A DNA stretch of 6,815 nt from Marinobacter sp. (GCA_017643965.1 JAEPMM010000180.1:1-6815), one strand, 5' to 3'; shown: positions 1 to 6,284, counted from the stretch's first letter. A program made the numbers and translations. Notes: generated by a model from the letters alone, not told the origin.

Positions 1-1
1 C

Positions 2-343
2 ATCGAAGAGGCCGAGGAAATGGCCGATCGCATCGGAGTGATTCGCCAGGGCGAGATCATCCTGGTGGAACACAAGGATCGACTGATGAGCAAGCTCGGC
101 AAGAAAGAGCTGCGGCTGCAGTTACAACAGCCACTGAGCAAGGTGCCGGGCGAACTGGTCCTGGAGCCAGTGGAGCTGTCCGACGACGGCTATGAGCTCA
201 TCTACACCTTCGATTCCCAGCAGGAACAGGCCGGCGTCGCCCGCCTGTTGCGCACCCTGGGCGACATCGGGATCGAATACCGCGATCTGAGAACACGGGA
301 AAGTTCGCTCGAAGAGATCTTCGTCGGCCTGGTCCACGAATAA
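2..343 (+). CDS. yadG: ABC exporter ATP-binding protein, C-terminal part (YadG-like), 5' truncated
   Basis: The frame is already open at base 2 and reads IEEAEEMADRIGVIRQGEI, the segment just after the H-loop of an ABC ATPase, where the E. coli YadG family has YLEEAE...IGIIQHGEL. The ATG at base 20 is internal, not a start. The Walker A, signature, Walker B and H-loop motifs lie upstream of the window. What remains is the end of the nucleotide-binding domain and about 80 residues of C-terminal extension, closing with SSLEEIFVGLVHE, close to the LEELFVSLVNE ending of YadG. It would sit on the inner face of the cytoplasmic membrane and hydrolyse ATP for the permease encoded 25 bases downstream. 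The family and partner are well supported; the substrate cannot be told from sequence. Confidence 0.9.
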   Translation: MEEAEEMADRIGVIRQGEIILVEHKDRLMSKLGKKELRLQLQQPLSKVPGELVLEPVELSDDGYELIYTFDSQQEQAGVARLLRTLGDIGIEYRDLRTRESSLEEIFVGLVHE

Positions 344-356
344 ATCGCCGACTCAC

Positions 357-361
357 GGGAG
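357..361 (+). promoter_or_regulatory. Ribosome binding site of the ABC permease gene
   Basis: GGGAG lies 7 bases before the ATG at 369, in the 25-base gap after the ATPase stop. It fixes the permease start at 369. No promoter or terminator fits in the gap, so the two genes should be co-transcribed. Confidence 0.6.
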
Positions 362-368
362 CACATTC

Positions 369-1130
369 ATGAACTACTACGGTATCCGCGCGATCTACCG
401 TTTCGAGATGGCCCGCATGGGCCGCACGCTGATGCAGAGTGTGGCATCACCGGTAATTTCCACCTGCCTTTATTTTGTGGTGTTCGGATCGGCGATTGGC
501 AGCCGCATGGGCGACATCGACAACATCAGTTACGGGGCTTACATCATCCCGGGGCTGGTCATGCTCTCACTGCTGATGCAGAGCATCTCCAACGCCTCTT
601 TTGGCATTTACATGCCGAAGTTCTCCGGCACCATCTACGAGGTGCTGTCCGCTCCGGTGTCTTACGTGGAGGTGGTGATTGGCTACGTGGGCGCAGCCGC
701 CACGAAATCCGTCATCCTCGGGTTGATTATCCTGGCAACGGCGCGGTTGTTCGTCGACTATGATGTGCTCCATCCGTTCTGGATGTTTTCGTTCCTGGTG
801 CTCACTTCCGTGACCTTCAGTCTGTTCGGTTTCATTATCGGGATCTGGGCCGACGGCTTCGAGAAACTCCAGATCGTGCCGATGATGATCGTCACGCCAC
901 TGGTATTCCTCGGCGGCACTTTCTATTCCATCGACATGCTGCCGGAGATCTGGCAGACCATCAGCCTGTTCAACCCGGTGGTGTATCTGATCAGTGGTTT
1001 CCGCTGGGCGTTCTACGGCGTAGCCGACGTGCACGTGGGCATCAGTGCCGGCATGACGTTGATGTTCCTCACCGCCTGTATGGTGACCATCTGGTGGATC
1101 TTCCGCACCGGGTACCGGTTACGGTCATGA
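369..1130 (+). CDS. yadH: ABC-2 type transporter permease (YadH-like)
   Basis: This 253-residue protein is the membrane half of the exporter whose ATPase lies just upstream. Its length and layout match E. coli YadH: a cytoplasmic N-terminus, about six hydrophobic segments (roughly residues 25-43, 57-77, 104-126, 137-161, 168-187 and 227-247), and an ABC-2 core. Shared landmarks are LYFVVFGSAIGSRMGD near residue 34, YIIPGLVMLSLL near 58, LGGTFYSIDMLP near 181, FNPVVYLISGFRW near 201, and the terminal YRLRS. It would sit in the inner membrane and work as a dimer with two ATPase subunits. Its stop overlaps the next gene in ATGA, so that gene should be translationally coupled. The substrate is unknown; the family includes drug, lipid and polysaccharide exporters. 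The call as an ABC-2 permease is very safe; the yadH name rests on resemblance recalled from the E. coli protein. Confidence 0.93.
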   Translation: MNYYGIRAIYRFEMARMGRTLMQSVASPVISTCLYFVVFGSAIGSRMGDIDNISYGAYIIPGLVMLSLLMQSISNASFGIYMPKFSGTIYEVLSAPVSYVEVVIGYVGAAATKSVILGLIILATARLFVDYDVLHPFWMFSFLVLTSVTFSLFGFIIGIWADGFEKLQIVPMMIVTPLVFLGGTFYSIDMLPEIWQTISLFNPVVYLISGFRWAFYGVADVHVGISAGMTLMFLTACMVTIWWIFRTGYRLRS

Positions 1131-1612
1131 TTCGATCGCTGACGGCTGTCGGAATGCTGGTTCTGGTGGCCGCTTGCGCCACGGCGGAGCCGGAACGCCT
1201 GCCAGAGGCCGATGCCTGCCTGATTGCTGACGAGCGGCAAATTCCCGTGTCGGTGGAACTGGCGAGAAGCCCCGAGCAACGCAGCAAAGGGCTGATGGGC
1301 CGAACGTCATTGGCGCCGGACAGCGGCATGCTGTTCATCTACAACCGCCCGCGTGATCCAGACTATGGCTTCTGGATGTACCAGACCCTGATCCCTCTGG
1401 ACATCGCTTACCTCAGTGAGGACGGTGTGATCGGCGCTATTCGGCGCATGACACCCTGCCCCTCCAAACGCGGCAGCGAGTGTCCGTCGTACCCTGCCGG
1501 TGTGTCGTTTTCACTGGCTCTGGAGATGAACGAAGGCTTCTTCGAGCGCCATGACATCGGCGTCGGCGACCGTCTGGTGCTGGACGCTGCCCGCTGTCAG
1601 GCAACGGGCTAG
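1127..1612 (+). CDS. DUF192 family lipoprotein
   Basis: I start this 161-residue protein at 1127 because that ATG overlaps the permease stop (ATGA) and opens a classic lipoprotein signal: MIRS, a hydrophobic stretch, then lipobox VAAC with Cys17. The ATG at 1094 would add 11 residues and hide the signal. Ala at +2 suggests outer-membrane sorting. DUF192 (PF02643) follows at about residues 40-152: the RSKGLMGRTSL stretch near 52, FWMYQTLIPLDIAYL at 82-96, RRMTPC at 106-111, ALEMNEGFF at 131-139 and GVGDRL at 145-150. DUF192 proteins are small single-domain proteins, often secreted, of unknown biochemical role. Beyond the lipidated cysteine there are four others (31, 111, 119, 157), which could form two disulfides in the periplasm. 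The coupling suggests a link with the exporter, which is inference. The stop overlaps that of the convergent crotonase gene. Confidence 0.88.
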   Translation: MIRSLTAVGMLVLVAACATAEPERLPEADACLIADERQIPVSVELARSPEQRSKGLMGRTSLAPDSGMLFIYNRPRDPDYGFWMYQTLIPLDIAYLSEDGVIGAIRRMTPCPSKRGSECPSYPAGVSFSLALEMNEGFFERHDIGVGDRLVLDAARCQATG

Positions 1613-2391
1613 CGGTCGCTCCATTCCGGATTCCGTTTGTCCAGGAACGCACAGATCCCCTCCTGTGCATCCGCTGAGGCCAGGTTATCGGTCATTACCT
1701 GAGAGGTGTAGTCGTAGGCCTCGGCCAGACCCAGTTCCAGTTGCTGGTAGAATGCGGCCTTCCCCAACTTCAGGGTATGACTCGACTTGCCTGCAATCAC
1801 CCCGGCCATACGGTAAACCGTGTCATCTAGCGCCTGCTCATCCACCACCTTGTTGACCAGGCCGATCTGCTCAGCCCGTAAGGCGCCAATCATCTCCCCG
1901 GTCAGCAGCATTTCCATGGCGTGTTTGCGATGCACGTTGCGCGACAACGCCACCATCGGTGTTGAGCAGAATAGCCCGATGTTGACCCCCGGTGTGGCAA
2001 AGCGAGCGGTATCTGCTGCCACCGCGAGATCGCAACTGGCGACCAGTTGACACCCCGCCGCAGTCGCCACTCCCGCCACCCGGGCAATGACGGGCTTGGG
2101 CAAATTGACCAGCTGCTGCATGACTTTACTGCACAGATCGAACAGAGCCCTTTGCATATCCTGGTGACCGAGCTGCCCCCGAACCTCTCTGAGATCATGG
2201 CCTGCGCAGAAAATCTTTCCAGACGCTGCCAACACCACCACCCGGGTGCCACGATCTGCTTCAAGCGTCGACAGTGTCTGCGATAGCGCCTTCAACATTG
2301 CGATCGACAAACTGTTGTACCTTTCGGGCTGATTCAGCGTCACTGTTGTAACACCGCCATTCTTATCGATGCGTATCGCCCCGGCAGACAT
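1609..2391 (-). CDS. Enoyl-CoA hydratase/isomerase superfamily protein, ECHDC3-like, lacking the catalytic glutamates
   Basis: This is a 260-residue crotonase-fold protein starting at MSAGAIRI. The start at 2391 is set by AGGAGA upstream; the open frame runs on to 2610, but that part overlaps the sensor gene and has no crotonase character. The oxyanion-hole loop is present as FCAGHDLREV at 61-70, and the second loop as ATAAGCQLVASCDLA at 109-123. Aligned with rat mitochondrial hydratase, Glu144 becomes Gln115 and Glu164 becomes Gly135 (in ATPGVNIGLFCSTP), so ordinary hydratase chemistry is unlikely. The loop sequences and the end (Y..TSQ.M..NL...D.QEGI.AFL.KR.P.WS) closely resemble human ECHDC3, whose reaction is not established. 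It could be an acyl-CoA binding or regulatory protein, or catalyse another acyl-CoA reaction. It is probably a single transcription unit, 77 bases after the sensor gene, converging on the lipoprotein gene. Confidence 0.9.
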   Translation of the reverse strand: MSAGAIRIDKNGGVTTVTLNQPERYNSLSIAMLKALSQTLSTLEADRGTRVVVLAASGKIFCAGHDLREVRGQLGHQDMQRALFDLCSKVMQQLVNLPKPVIARVAGVATAAGCQLVASCDLAVAADTARFATPGVNIGLFCSTPMVALSRNVHRKHAMEMLLTGEMIGALRAEQIGLVNKVVDEQALDDTVYRMAGVIAGKSSHTLKLGKAAFYQQLELGLAEAYDYTSQVMTDNLASADAQEGICAFLDKRNPEWSDR

Positions 2392-2398
2392 GATCTTC

Positions 2399-2404
2399 TC
2401 TCCT
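2399..2404 (-). promoter_or_regulatory. Ribosome binding site of the crotonase gene
   Basis: Read on the minus strand, AGGAGA stands 7 bases before the ATG at 2391. It decides between this start and the longer open frame that reaches 2610. Confidence 0.65.
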
Positions 2405-2420
2405 GATGTGTGTCTTGGGC

Positions 2421-2449
2421 AGTATTCAGGCCACGCAGGATCGTGTCGA
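2421..2449 (-). promoter_or_regulatory. Candidate sigma70 promoter of the crotonase gene
   Basis: On the minus strand, TCGACA (2449-2444, five of six matches to TTGACA) is followed after exactly 17 bases by AATACT (2426-2421, four of six matches to TATAAT). This would start transcription about 25-30 bases before the ribosome binding site. A 7-base direct repeat, GTCGAGC on the plus strand at 2445-2451 and 2460-2466, overlaps the -35 side and might be an operator or chance. I saw no hairpin terminator for the sensor gene in this 77-base gap, so read-through is also possible. Confidence 0.3.
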
Positions 2450-2468
2450 GCCAACTTTCGTCGAGCAG

Positions 2469-4838
2469 TCATGAGTTCATATCGGTTGCGGCGCCGTTGG
2501 TCGTCAACACACTCCCGGGGCTCAGTGATGGGTGCCAATGCGTTCCCCACTCGAGAAGATCGTTTCCTGAGATCGGCCGAGACAGCCAATACCCCTGGCC
2601 ATAATCGCAATCAAGATCCAGCAACATGTCACGATGTTCTGATGTTTCCACACCCTCGGCTATCACAGGCAGGTTGAAGGATTTCGCCAATCCGATGACG
2701 CCTTTGACGATCGATAGATCGTTAGGGTTGTCCAGCATGTCACGAACAAAACTCATATCAATTTTCAGATAATCCAACGGCAACTGGCGCAGGTAAGTCA
2801 GCGAGGAATAACCCGTGCCGAAGTCATCAAGGCCGAAACTCACACCCAGGTGTTGGCATTGATCGATGACAGCCGCCACCGTTGGGAAATCCTCCAGCAA
2901 AGAGGTTTCCACGATTTCAATTTCAAAGTCTCCCGGCAGGATTTCAGGAAACGCCTCGAGGATACGTTGGAGTGTCTCGACGAAATCACTCTGCATCAGG
3001 TGATAGGGATCAATATTTACGCTGACAGAGAGCTCCAGGCCACGTCTGCGCCAGCTCAGAATCTGTTTCATAGCATTCTTGATCACCCATTCACCCACCC
3101 GGACGCTGACAGCATGTTGCTCAGTGATTGGCAGGAATTCGTCGGGAGAGAGCAGCCCTCGAACGGGGTGCTGCCAGCGTATCAGCGCCTCAACCCCGAT
3201 CAGCTCACCATTCTTCAGATTAACTTTGGGCTGGTAAAACAGCACAAACTCTTCTCGATCTAGGGCCTCTTCTACTCGTTTCAGGTCGTCGAAAAGATCT
3301 CGGACTGCTCGCTCGCTGTCGGCATCATAGAAGCAGTATTGGTTTTTCCCACTCTGTTTGGCGGAGTACATCGCCTGATCTGCTTGCCGTAACAGCTGTT
3401 CTGCGTCTATGGCCTCGGACTGAGGGTATCCTGTCACGCCGATGCTGGCGGTGAGAGAAATTTCCTCACCCAATATTCGGCTTTCTCTGGCGACGACAGA
3501 CAAAATGCGCTCCAACAAAAGTTGGCAGGATTTGATTTCAAAGGCCAATGGAGCAACCATCACGAACTCGTCACCGCCAAACCGCGACAGCGTATCGCCC
3601 TCTCGCATAACCGCTTTCAGCCGTCCAGCAATAGACTTCAGCAGTTCATCGCCTACCGCATGACCATGACGATCATTGACCTGCTTGAAGCCATCCAGGT
3701 CAATGAACAGTATCGCCAACTCGGAGCCCATGCGGTCGCAGTGAATCATTGCCTGCTGCAACCGGTCACTCAGCAAGGCACGGTTGGGTAACTTGGTGAG
3801 TGGATCAAACTTGGCCATGCTCTCAAGTTGGCTCTGGTACTCCTTGAGCTCACTGATGTCATTGAATATGTAAACATACCGGTGAATCTCATTCTGTTTT
3901 CCCCGAATCGTGCTGATACTCTGACGCACACAATGGGTTCTGCCGTTCTTGTTGCGAATCCAGGTGTCGGTCACCCACTGATCACTGACTGAAAGCTCTT
4001 CGTTCCTGAAACCGGGATCTGCTACGGCCTCAAGCTCAGATAGCAGACACTTTACTGGCTGCCCTCGGGTTTCATCCGGCTCAAACCCGGTAATGGCAGT
4101 GAAGGCGAAATTGCAATCGACGACAATCCCCGCCGCATCCGTCAGCAAAATACCTTCACTCGCGTGGCGGAACACACTGGCCGACTCTCTGAGTTTGTAG
4201 TCCACCTGAAAACGTTCAATCACAATTGAAACGATATTGGAGGCCCGCTTGATGACCTCAAGATCATTCAATGAACGGATATGGCTGGTGTGATAGAAGA
4301 TATGCAACCGCCCAATCGAATGTTTTCCAGAGTCCAGAATTTCAAGAGACGCCGACCCACAGTGGACGTAATGCTTCAGCGCATGGCCGGACACATCAAA
4401 ATAGCAGGCAGGATCAAAATTGCAGTCTGTCGCAAGTTCTGGTGACACAAGTTCTATCGCACAGCGTGCTCCGGGGATCAGGGATTCCACGTTTCGTGCG
4501 AGCGTCACCAGTATCTGATCGACCATGCCACCATCAACGATTTGCTCGAGTGCTGCACTGCTGACATTTTCAAGATGGGTGATTTTACGCTGTTCCGTGA
4601 TATCGGTTTCAACGGCAATGAATCCGGCTAACTGGCCGGTTTCTGAGATCAATGGCTCACAATTGATCCGAACCCAGTAGGGCCTGCCCTGCTTGTCATA
4701 ATTCAGGAGCTCTTCATCGAACCCCTCCTGTCTCCTGAGGTGTTCGCGCATTCTCGCGACCGTCTCAGGGTCGGTGCCCGGTCCCTGGAGATACTTTCCG
4801 GGTTTTTTCCCCCCGAAGGTCCTCCAAATAATAGCCAT
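2469..4838 (-). CDS. GGDEF-EAL sensor, C-terminal part (PAS end, GAF, PAS, GGDEF, EAL), separated by a frameshift
   Basis: This 789-residue frame holds most of a c-di-GMP turnover enzyme. Domain order: second half of a PAS domain (about residues 11-86, with KKPGKYLQGPGTDPETV and a DITEQ end), a GAF-like domain (about 92-210), a second PAS (about 220-335), GGDEF (about 340-505) and EAL (about 522-768). The GGDEF site is intact (RFGGDEF, 419-425) and has an RxxD inhibitory site (R412 to D415). The EAL domain keeps EAL (550-552), Asn608, Glu641, DDFGTG (671-676), Lys692, AEGVET (727-732) and Gln748, so phosphodiesterase activity is expected; the cyclase may be active or may only bind GTP. The ATG at 4838 has no ribosome binding site and would start in mid-PAS. 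I therefore read this as the continuation of the upstream frame after a one-base slip at 4800-4815. It is cytosolic if made alone, and membrane-anchored if joined. Confidence 0.85.
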   Translation of the reverse strand: MAIIWRTFGGKKPGKYLQGPGTDPETVARMREHLRRQEGFDEELLNYDKQGRPYWVRINCEPLISETGQLAGFIAVETDITEQRKITHLENVSSAALEQIVDGGMVDQILVTLARNVESLIPGARCAIELVSPELATDCNFDPACYFDVSGHALKHYVHCGSASLEILDSGKHSIGRLHIFYHTSHIRSLNDLEVIKRASNIVSIVIERFQVDYKLRESASVFRHASEGILLTDAAGIVVDCNFAFTAITGFEPDETRGQPVKCLLSELEAVADPGFRNEELSVSDQWVTDTWIRNKNGRTHCVRQSISTIRGKQNEIHRYVYIFNDISELKEYQSQLESMAKFDPLTKLPNRALLSDRLQQAMIHCDRMGSELAILFIDLDGFKQVNDRHGHAVGDELLKSIAGRLKAVMREGDTLSRFGGDEFVMVAPLAFEIKSCQLLLERILSVVARESRILGEEISLTASIGVTGYPQSEAIDAEQLLRQADQAMYSAKQSGKNQYCFYDADSERAVRDLFDDLKRVEEALDREEFVLFYQPKVNLKNGELIGVEALIRWQHPVRGLLSPDEFLPITEQHAVSVRVGEWVIKNAMKQILSWRRRGLELSVSVNIDPYHLMQSDFVETLQRILEAFPEILPGDFEIEIVETSLLEDFPTVAAVIDQCQHLGVSFGLDDFGTGYSSLTYLRQLPLDYLKIDMSFVRDMLDNPNDLSIVKGVIGLAKSFNLPVIAEGVETSEHRDMLLDLDCDYGQGYWLSRPISGNDLLEWGTHWHPSLSPGSVLTTNGAATDMNS

Positions 4839-6174
4839 TCAATCGAGTGAAACCACGATTGACCCATTCAACTCGGCCCTCGGTATCGGTTGTCATGATT
4901 CCGTTGGTGGCACTGTTAAGTAAGGTCGATAGCCGCCAGATAGGTCTGGTCAGCAGATTACTCAACCCCCAGGAGACAAGAACGGCCAATAACAACAGAG
5001 CGCCGAGATACCCCAGGAATTTCAGACTGGCACTATCCATTTTTTCAGACACCGACTCTGCACTGTATTTTACGGTAACCTTCACCGGCGGGTCAGATGC
5101 CACTGTTTCTGCCAACTGGTAGCTGCCAAGCTTCCAGCTCTTGATTTTTGACCGTTCGTCGGTTGATTTGACATGGTCAATACCGAAGTCAGTGTCATTC
5201 TTATCGGTCAGTTTGGGTGTTGATGCCTCACCCGATGTTGTGCCGCTGATTTCCAGCGGCATGATTTCGACAATCGCCCCATCCCGAAGGGCTCCGAGCA
5301 TCCGATTAAAGTCCCCAACTGAGTATTCTGGATTGGCCTGGAGAAAGTCCGCAACCACACGGAATTCATCGATTAATTGCCTCTGAATCTCGTTTTCTTG
5401 CGTCTGCTGTTTGAAGGTTGCGAATTGAAGAACGGGGATAGTTCCGGCGACCAGGGCAATCATCAGCGTGGAATGGAAAATGATGCCGCGGATTTGAGCG
5501 CTGATGAGGTAGGCAGTTGAAATCCTGTTCTGAAACAAATGGAAGAAAAACAAAATGATACCCGCAAAGGCCGCGTTGAAGACACCGTTGAGCATCTGCT
5601 TAAACGCCATCAGAAAGGCCGTCCCCATGGCAATGTCCAACACAAGCAGGTAAAGCAACAGCGTGGCGGGAATACCCAGAAGGCACCAGTACAGGCCAGC
5701 AGCGAACAGAAACGACTTTTCTGCTCGGCGACAGTACCAAATCACGAACAGGCACTCACCAACGAACACCAGTCCGGCATAGGGGTGTCCCCAAAGCACC
5801 CAGGTATAAAGTCCTCCGGCAGCCGCGACCAGGATCGCGGGCAAAGCCCCCAGCATTGAAAACGCGATAAACATGAATACGGAACCGAAGACGAACTGAA
5901 TGCTGTAAAACAGGGGGATGGCCAAAGCGTTGCCCGTGACCGCCAGAGCGCATAGAGCCAAAGTGGCAATCGGCACATTGAGATGTCGGGTTAGCCAGTT
6001 ACGATTGTCATGTGAGGACTGAACAACTCCTCGATCACCGGCGCTCGGCGACAGGGGGAGATACGGTAAGACGGGATCATCAGCCACAGTGCACACCCGT
6101 GTGTCTGGAAGACGCAGTCGCGGGCAGCGAAATCGCCGATGCTCGCTTATGGGCCTGAGCCTCCTCATCACCAT
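4765..6174 (-). CDS. GGDEF-EAL sensor, N-terminal part (multi-pass membrane sensor and start of PAS), separated by a frameshift
   Basis: This 469-residue frame encodes the sensory half of the protein continued in the next frame. After a basic N-terminal tail of about 64 residues come about six hydrophobic segments (roughly 67-88, 93-124, 134-148, 157-180, 195-214 and 230-252). An extracytoplasmic region of about 130 residues (253-384) follows, then a last membrane helix (385-405), a short LLTRPIWRLS linker resembling the start of a HAMP domain, and the first half of PAS from about 422 (GIMTTDTEGRVEWVNRGF). Past G455 the frame enters a non-homologous tail and stops at 4765. The membrane module recalls MASE-type sensors, but I cannot name it. 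The start is uncertain: the ATG at 6174 lies inside a TATAAT, no good ribosome binding site precedes 6174 or 6168, and the real start may be downstream, for example GTG at 6096 or 6087. Confidence 0.75.
   Translation of the reverse strand: MVMRRLRPISEHRRFRCPRLRLPDTRVCTVADDPVLPYLPLSPSAGDRGVVQSSHDNRNWLTRHLNVPIATLALCALAVTGNALAIPLFYSIQFVFGSVFMFIAFSMLGALPAILVAAAGGLYTWVLWGHPYAGLVFVGECLFVIWYCRRAEKSFLFAAGLYWCLLGIPATLLLYLLVLDIAMGTAFLMAFKQMLNGVFNAAFAGIILFFFHLFQNRISTAYLISAQIRGIIFHSTLMIALVAGTIPVLQFATFKQQTQENEIQRQLIDEFRVVADFLQANPEYSVGDFNRMLGALRDGAIVEIMPLEISGTTSGEASTPKLTDKNDTDFGIDHVKSTDERSKIKSWKLGSYQLAETVASDPPVKVTVKYSAESVSEKMDSASLKFLGYLGALLLLAVLVSWGLSNLLTRPIWRLSTLLNSATNGIMTTDTEGRVEWVNRGFTRLNGYYLEDLRGEKTRKVSPGTGHRP
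4800..4815 (-). other. Frameshift site at a G6A6C3 homopolymer run in the first PAS domain
   Basis: On the minus strand the run is six G (4814-4809), six A (4808-4803) and three C (4802-4800). The upstream frame reads LRGEKTRK and soon stops. Leaving out one base gives LRGKKPGKYLQGPGTDPE (or EKPG if an A is lost), the normal continuation of a PAS domain. The span 2469-6174 is 3706 bases, so losing one gives exactly 1235 codons including the stop. The cause may be a real mutation, slippage in this strain or phase variation, a sequencing error in a homopolymer, or recoding. Confidence 0.85.
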
Positions 6175-6178
6175 TATA
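6173..6178 (-). promoter_or_regulatory. Candidate -10 element (TATAAT) of the sensor gene
   Basis: A perfect TATAAT is read on the minus strand. No good -35 stands 16-18 bases upstream; TCGACA at 6197-6192 matches well but is only 13 bases away. If the element is used, transcription starts near 6166, past the first ATG of the open frame, which argues for a downstream start. A 5-bp inverted repeat with a 3-bp centre (TCGAC-GAT-GTCGA, 6185-6197) abuts it and could be an operator. Confidence 0.25.
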
Positions 6179-6196
6179 GATTAATCGACGATGTCG

Positions 6197-6264
6197 AGCG
6201 CAGCACCGATATTAGCCAGCACTCACGCCGGCTCTTGCGCCGACAACTCATCGTTTGCTGCGCT
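6197..6264. repeat. 9-bp inverted repeat with 50-bp loop in the divergent intergenic region
   Basis: AGCGCAGCA at 6197-6205 is exactly matched by its reverse complement TGCTGCGCT at 6256-6264. The loop is long for a terminator and no T-run follows. It may mark paired operator half-sites or a DNA or RNA stem, or be chance. Confidence 0.25.
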
Positions 6265-6284
6265 GTGTGACCCGGTTCACAAAA
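6263..6284. promoter_or_regulatory. CRP/Vfr-like binding site
   Basis: The half-sites TGTGA (6266-6270) and TCACA (6277-6281) are separated by exactly six bases, the core of the CRP consensus, and are followed by AAA on the right. The centre is about 122 bases before the ATG of the plus-strand lipoprotein gene and about 107 bases before the likely start of the minus-strand sensor transcript, so it could act on either. CRP or Vfr proteins are widespread in gammaproteobacteria. Binding is inference. Confidence 0.4.

Noticed and set aside
567..1034. 155-residue open frame on the minus strand
   Set aside because: It lies wholly inside the permease gene, is His/Glu/Asp/Gln-rich in the manner of an antisense shadow of membrane-protein codons, and shows no domain.
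1094..1126. Earlier ATG at 1094 for the DUF192 gene
   Set aside because: It would add 11 residues inside the permease gene and spoil a clean lipoprotein signal that starts at 1127.
1611..1620. AGCGGTCGCT as a terminator hairpin between the convergent genes
   Set aside because: The stem is only four pairs with a two-base loop, and no T-run follows on either strand.
2392..2610. N-terminal extension of the crotonase up to 2610
   Set aside because: The extra 73 residues are Arg-rich, overlap the end of the sensor gene and have no crotonase character; a good ribosome binding site precedes 2391.
2850..3263. 137-residue open frame on the plus strand
   Set aside because: It is an antisense shadow of the EAL domain, whose motifs on the other strand are unmistakable.
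4800..4815. Classic -1 ribosomal frameshift heptamer
   Set aside because: Reaching the downstream frame needs +1 (or -2), and the -1 frame soon runs into a stop, so a standard -1 site does not fit.
4836..4838. ATG at 4838 as an independent start for a separate GGDEF-EAL protein
   Set aside because: It has no ribosome binding site, and its first residues before the homopolymer run do not fit PAS, while the upstream frame does.
5539..5859. 106-residue plus-strand open frame, rich in Lys, Gln and His
   Set aside because: It is the complement of the sensor's hydrophobic segments, which explains the composition; no ribosome binding site was seen.
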